From assembly GCA_016926315.1 (NCBI GenBank), contig JAFGOU010000489.1:1-12098 (forward strand): DNA of 12,098 bases. The letters run 5' to 3'. Shown here piece by piece: positions 11,089 through 12,098 of this stretch (position 1 is its first letter; each line of letters begins with the position of its first letter). The translations under genes were made by a program, and so were the position numbers. The notes beneath the pieces are model-generated. The model worked only from the letters and a program-made list of their open reading frames with translations, did no database searches and was not told the origin of the DNA. The DNA comes from Chitinispirillaceae bacterium (GTDB lineage Bacteria; Fibrobacterota; Chitinivibrionia; Chitinivibrionales; Chitinispirillaceae).

Positions 11089-12098
11089 CTATTTCGTTTT
11101 TTGCAGTATAAACAGCGCCTCCTGGGCCGACGCTATGTTCCCGGAAGCGGCCAGCCGCGTTTTCAGTACTACCTGCCGCGGATTGGTGACTACCTGGTAC
11201 GGCCGGCCGCTTTCCTGCATGAACGACATGATGTTTTTGTTGATCGTGGCCGCGTCGCCCTCAAACAGGAGCGAAAGTTCCTGTGATACCGCTATGGTTA
11301 CCCGAGAAACGCCCGCCGCGGCCGCGGCGCATTTGATCCTGACGAGAAGAAGCAGTGAAATTACGCTCTCCGGCAGCGGCCCGAACCGGTCGACCAGGTT
11401 TTTTTCGATAGTTTCAAGCGCATCGATCGCGAAAACCGACGAGAGCTCCTGATATATCTCAATGCGGGAGGTGCCGTCGGCAATGTAACCATTTGGTATA
11501 TAGGCGTCGAGTGGAATCTCAAGCTTGATTTCCGGTCTTTTTTCAGCAGGCCGCTCGCCCTTGATCGCGCGCACCGCTTCCTCAAGAAGACGGCAGTAGA
11601 GTTCAAATCCGACAGCGGCAATAAAACCGTGCTGCCGTGTGCCCAGAATGTTGCCGGCGCCCCGTATCTCCAGATCGCGCATGGCGATCTGGAAACCGCT
11701 CCCGAGCTCGGTATACTGCTCAAGCGCCCGCAGGCGGCGGAGCGAGTCTTCGCGTATCTCCTTGAATGGCGGGGTAAGCAGGAAGGCATATGCCTGTTCC
11801 GACGAACGGCCCACGCGCCCCCGGAGTTGATAAAGCTGGGCCAGGCCCATGGTATCGGCCCGGTTGATGAGAATGGTATTGACATTAGGTATATCAAGGC
11901 CGTTTTCGATGATGACGGTCGACAGCAGCACGTCGAACCGTCCGGCAACGAACTCCTTCATAATATGCTCGAGCTCGCGCTCGTTCATCTGCCCGTGGGC
12001 GCAGACGATCCTGGCCGCCGGCACCAGCTGGGCGAGCCGGTCCTTAACGGCATCAAGGTTTTTTATCCGGTTATTGACAAAGTATATCTGTCCGCCCC
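11089..12098 (-). CDS. mfd: Transcription-repair coupling factor Mfd, C-terminal part (5' end outside window)
   Basis: Mfd removes RNA polymerase stalled at DNA lesions and recruits UvrA. Only the last 335 residues are in the window; the reading frame stays open to the right edge, so the gene begins beyond it. Seen in the fragment (numbered from the first whole codon): the RecG-like translocase lobe 2 starting GGQIYFVNNRI (1-11), AHGQMNEREL (33-42), STVIIENGLDIPNVN (59-73), motif VI YQLRGRVGRS (89-98), the relay-helix region MRDLEIRGAGNILG (139-152), and the TRCF C-terminal (D7) domain from about 190 (IKLEIPLDAYIPNGYI) through VDRFGPLP to the end. The RGRVGR and RGAGNILG strings separate Mfd from RecG in combination with the TRCF domain. 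It ends 93 nt before surA on the same strand. An apparent GTG start at 12024 is internal and not real. Confidence 0.96.
   Translation of the reverse strand, partial: GGQIYFVNNRIKNLDAVKDRLAQLVPAARIVCAHGQMNERELEHIMKEFVAGRFDVLLSTVIIENGLDIPNVNTILINRADTMGLAQLYQLRGRVGRSSEQAYAFLLTPPFKEIREDSLRRLRALEQYTELGSGFQIAMRDLEIRGAGNILGTRQHGFIAAVGFELYCRLLEEAVRAIKGERPAEKRPEIKLEIPLDAYIPNGYIADGTSRIEIYQELSSVFAIDALETIEKNLVDRFGPLPESVISLLLLVRIKCAAAAAGVSRVTIAVSQELSLLFEGDAATINKNIMSFMQESGRPYQVVTNPRQVVLKTRLAASGNIASAQEALFILQKTK

Noticed and set aside
11361..11948. 195-residue open frame on the - strand overlapping mfd
   Set aside because: It lies in another frame of the conserved Mfd translocase/TRCF region; long alternative frames are expected in GC-rich DNA, and the protein is Arg/Ser/Pro-rich low-information sequence.

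Overview
The window is about 12.1 kb of bacterial chromosome, tightly packed with housekeeping genes. It comes from a diderm (Gram-negative-type) organism: it encodes a periplasmic SurA-type chaperone and an outer-membrane-type polysaccharide export (Wza/SLBB) protein. GyrB is the short form (about 650 residues, without the large insert of enterobacterial GyrB). The SLBB protein is the long, multi-repeat form seen in Bacteroidota/Fibrobacterota-like and some deltaproteobacterial lineages. I cannot fix the phylum by reading alone; an uncultured FCB-group relative is a reasonable but weak guess.

Left block, + strand (1-5616): a DciA-like DUF721 protein, gyrB, surE and gyrA. Each gene overlaps the next (gyrB TTG over the DUF721 TGA, an ATGA overlap for gyrB/surE, 17 nt for surE/gyrA), so this reads as one translationally coupled operon. 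DUF721-gyrB-gyrA is the usual tail of the dnaA-dnaN-recF-DUF721-gyrB-gyrA cluster at oriC, so the origin probably lies a few kb left of the window. The unusual element is surE, a survival nucleotidase, sitting between the two gyrase subunits.

Right block, - strand (5688-12098, read right to left): the C-terminal part of mfd (transcription-repair coupling factor, cut by the window edge), a two-parvulin SurA chaperone, a YqeM-like SAM methyltransferase, an FtsE-type ABC ATPase without an adjacent ftsX, and an 816-residue export protein with about six SLBB repeats. surA, the methyltransferase and ftsE are nearly contiguous (5-nt gap, then an ATGA overlap). The SLBB gene has its own 141-nt leader with a plausible promoter. 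The blocks meet tail to tail across a 71-nt gap. SurA, FtsE and the SLBB protein all act at the envelope, so the right block has an envelope-biogenesis flavour, but their functional link is inference.

Base composition rises from very AT-rich at the left (about 25% GC at 121-180) to GC-rich at the right (about 63% at 11641-11700). No tRNA, rRNA, CRISPR, insertion sequence or prophage gene was seen, and no gene-free stretch exceeds 300 bases. I did not find a new defence or mobile system. The points worth attention are gene-order oddities (surE within the gyrase operon, ftsE without ftsX, an isolated SLBB exporter), a methionine at the quinolone-determining position of GyrA, and a perfect palindrome just upstream of surA.
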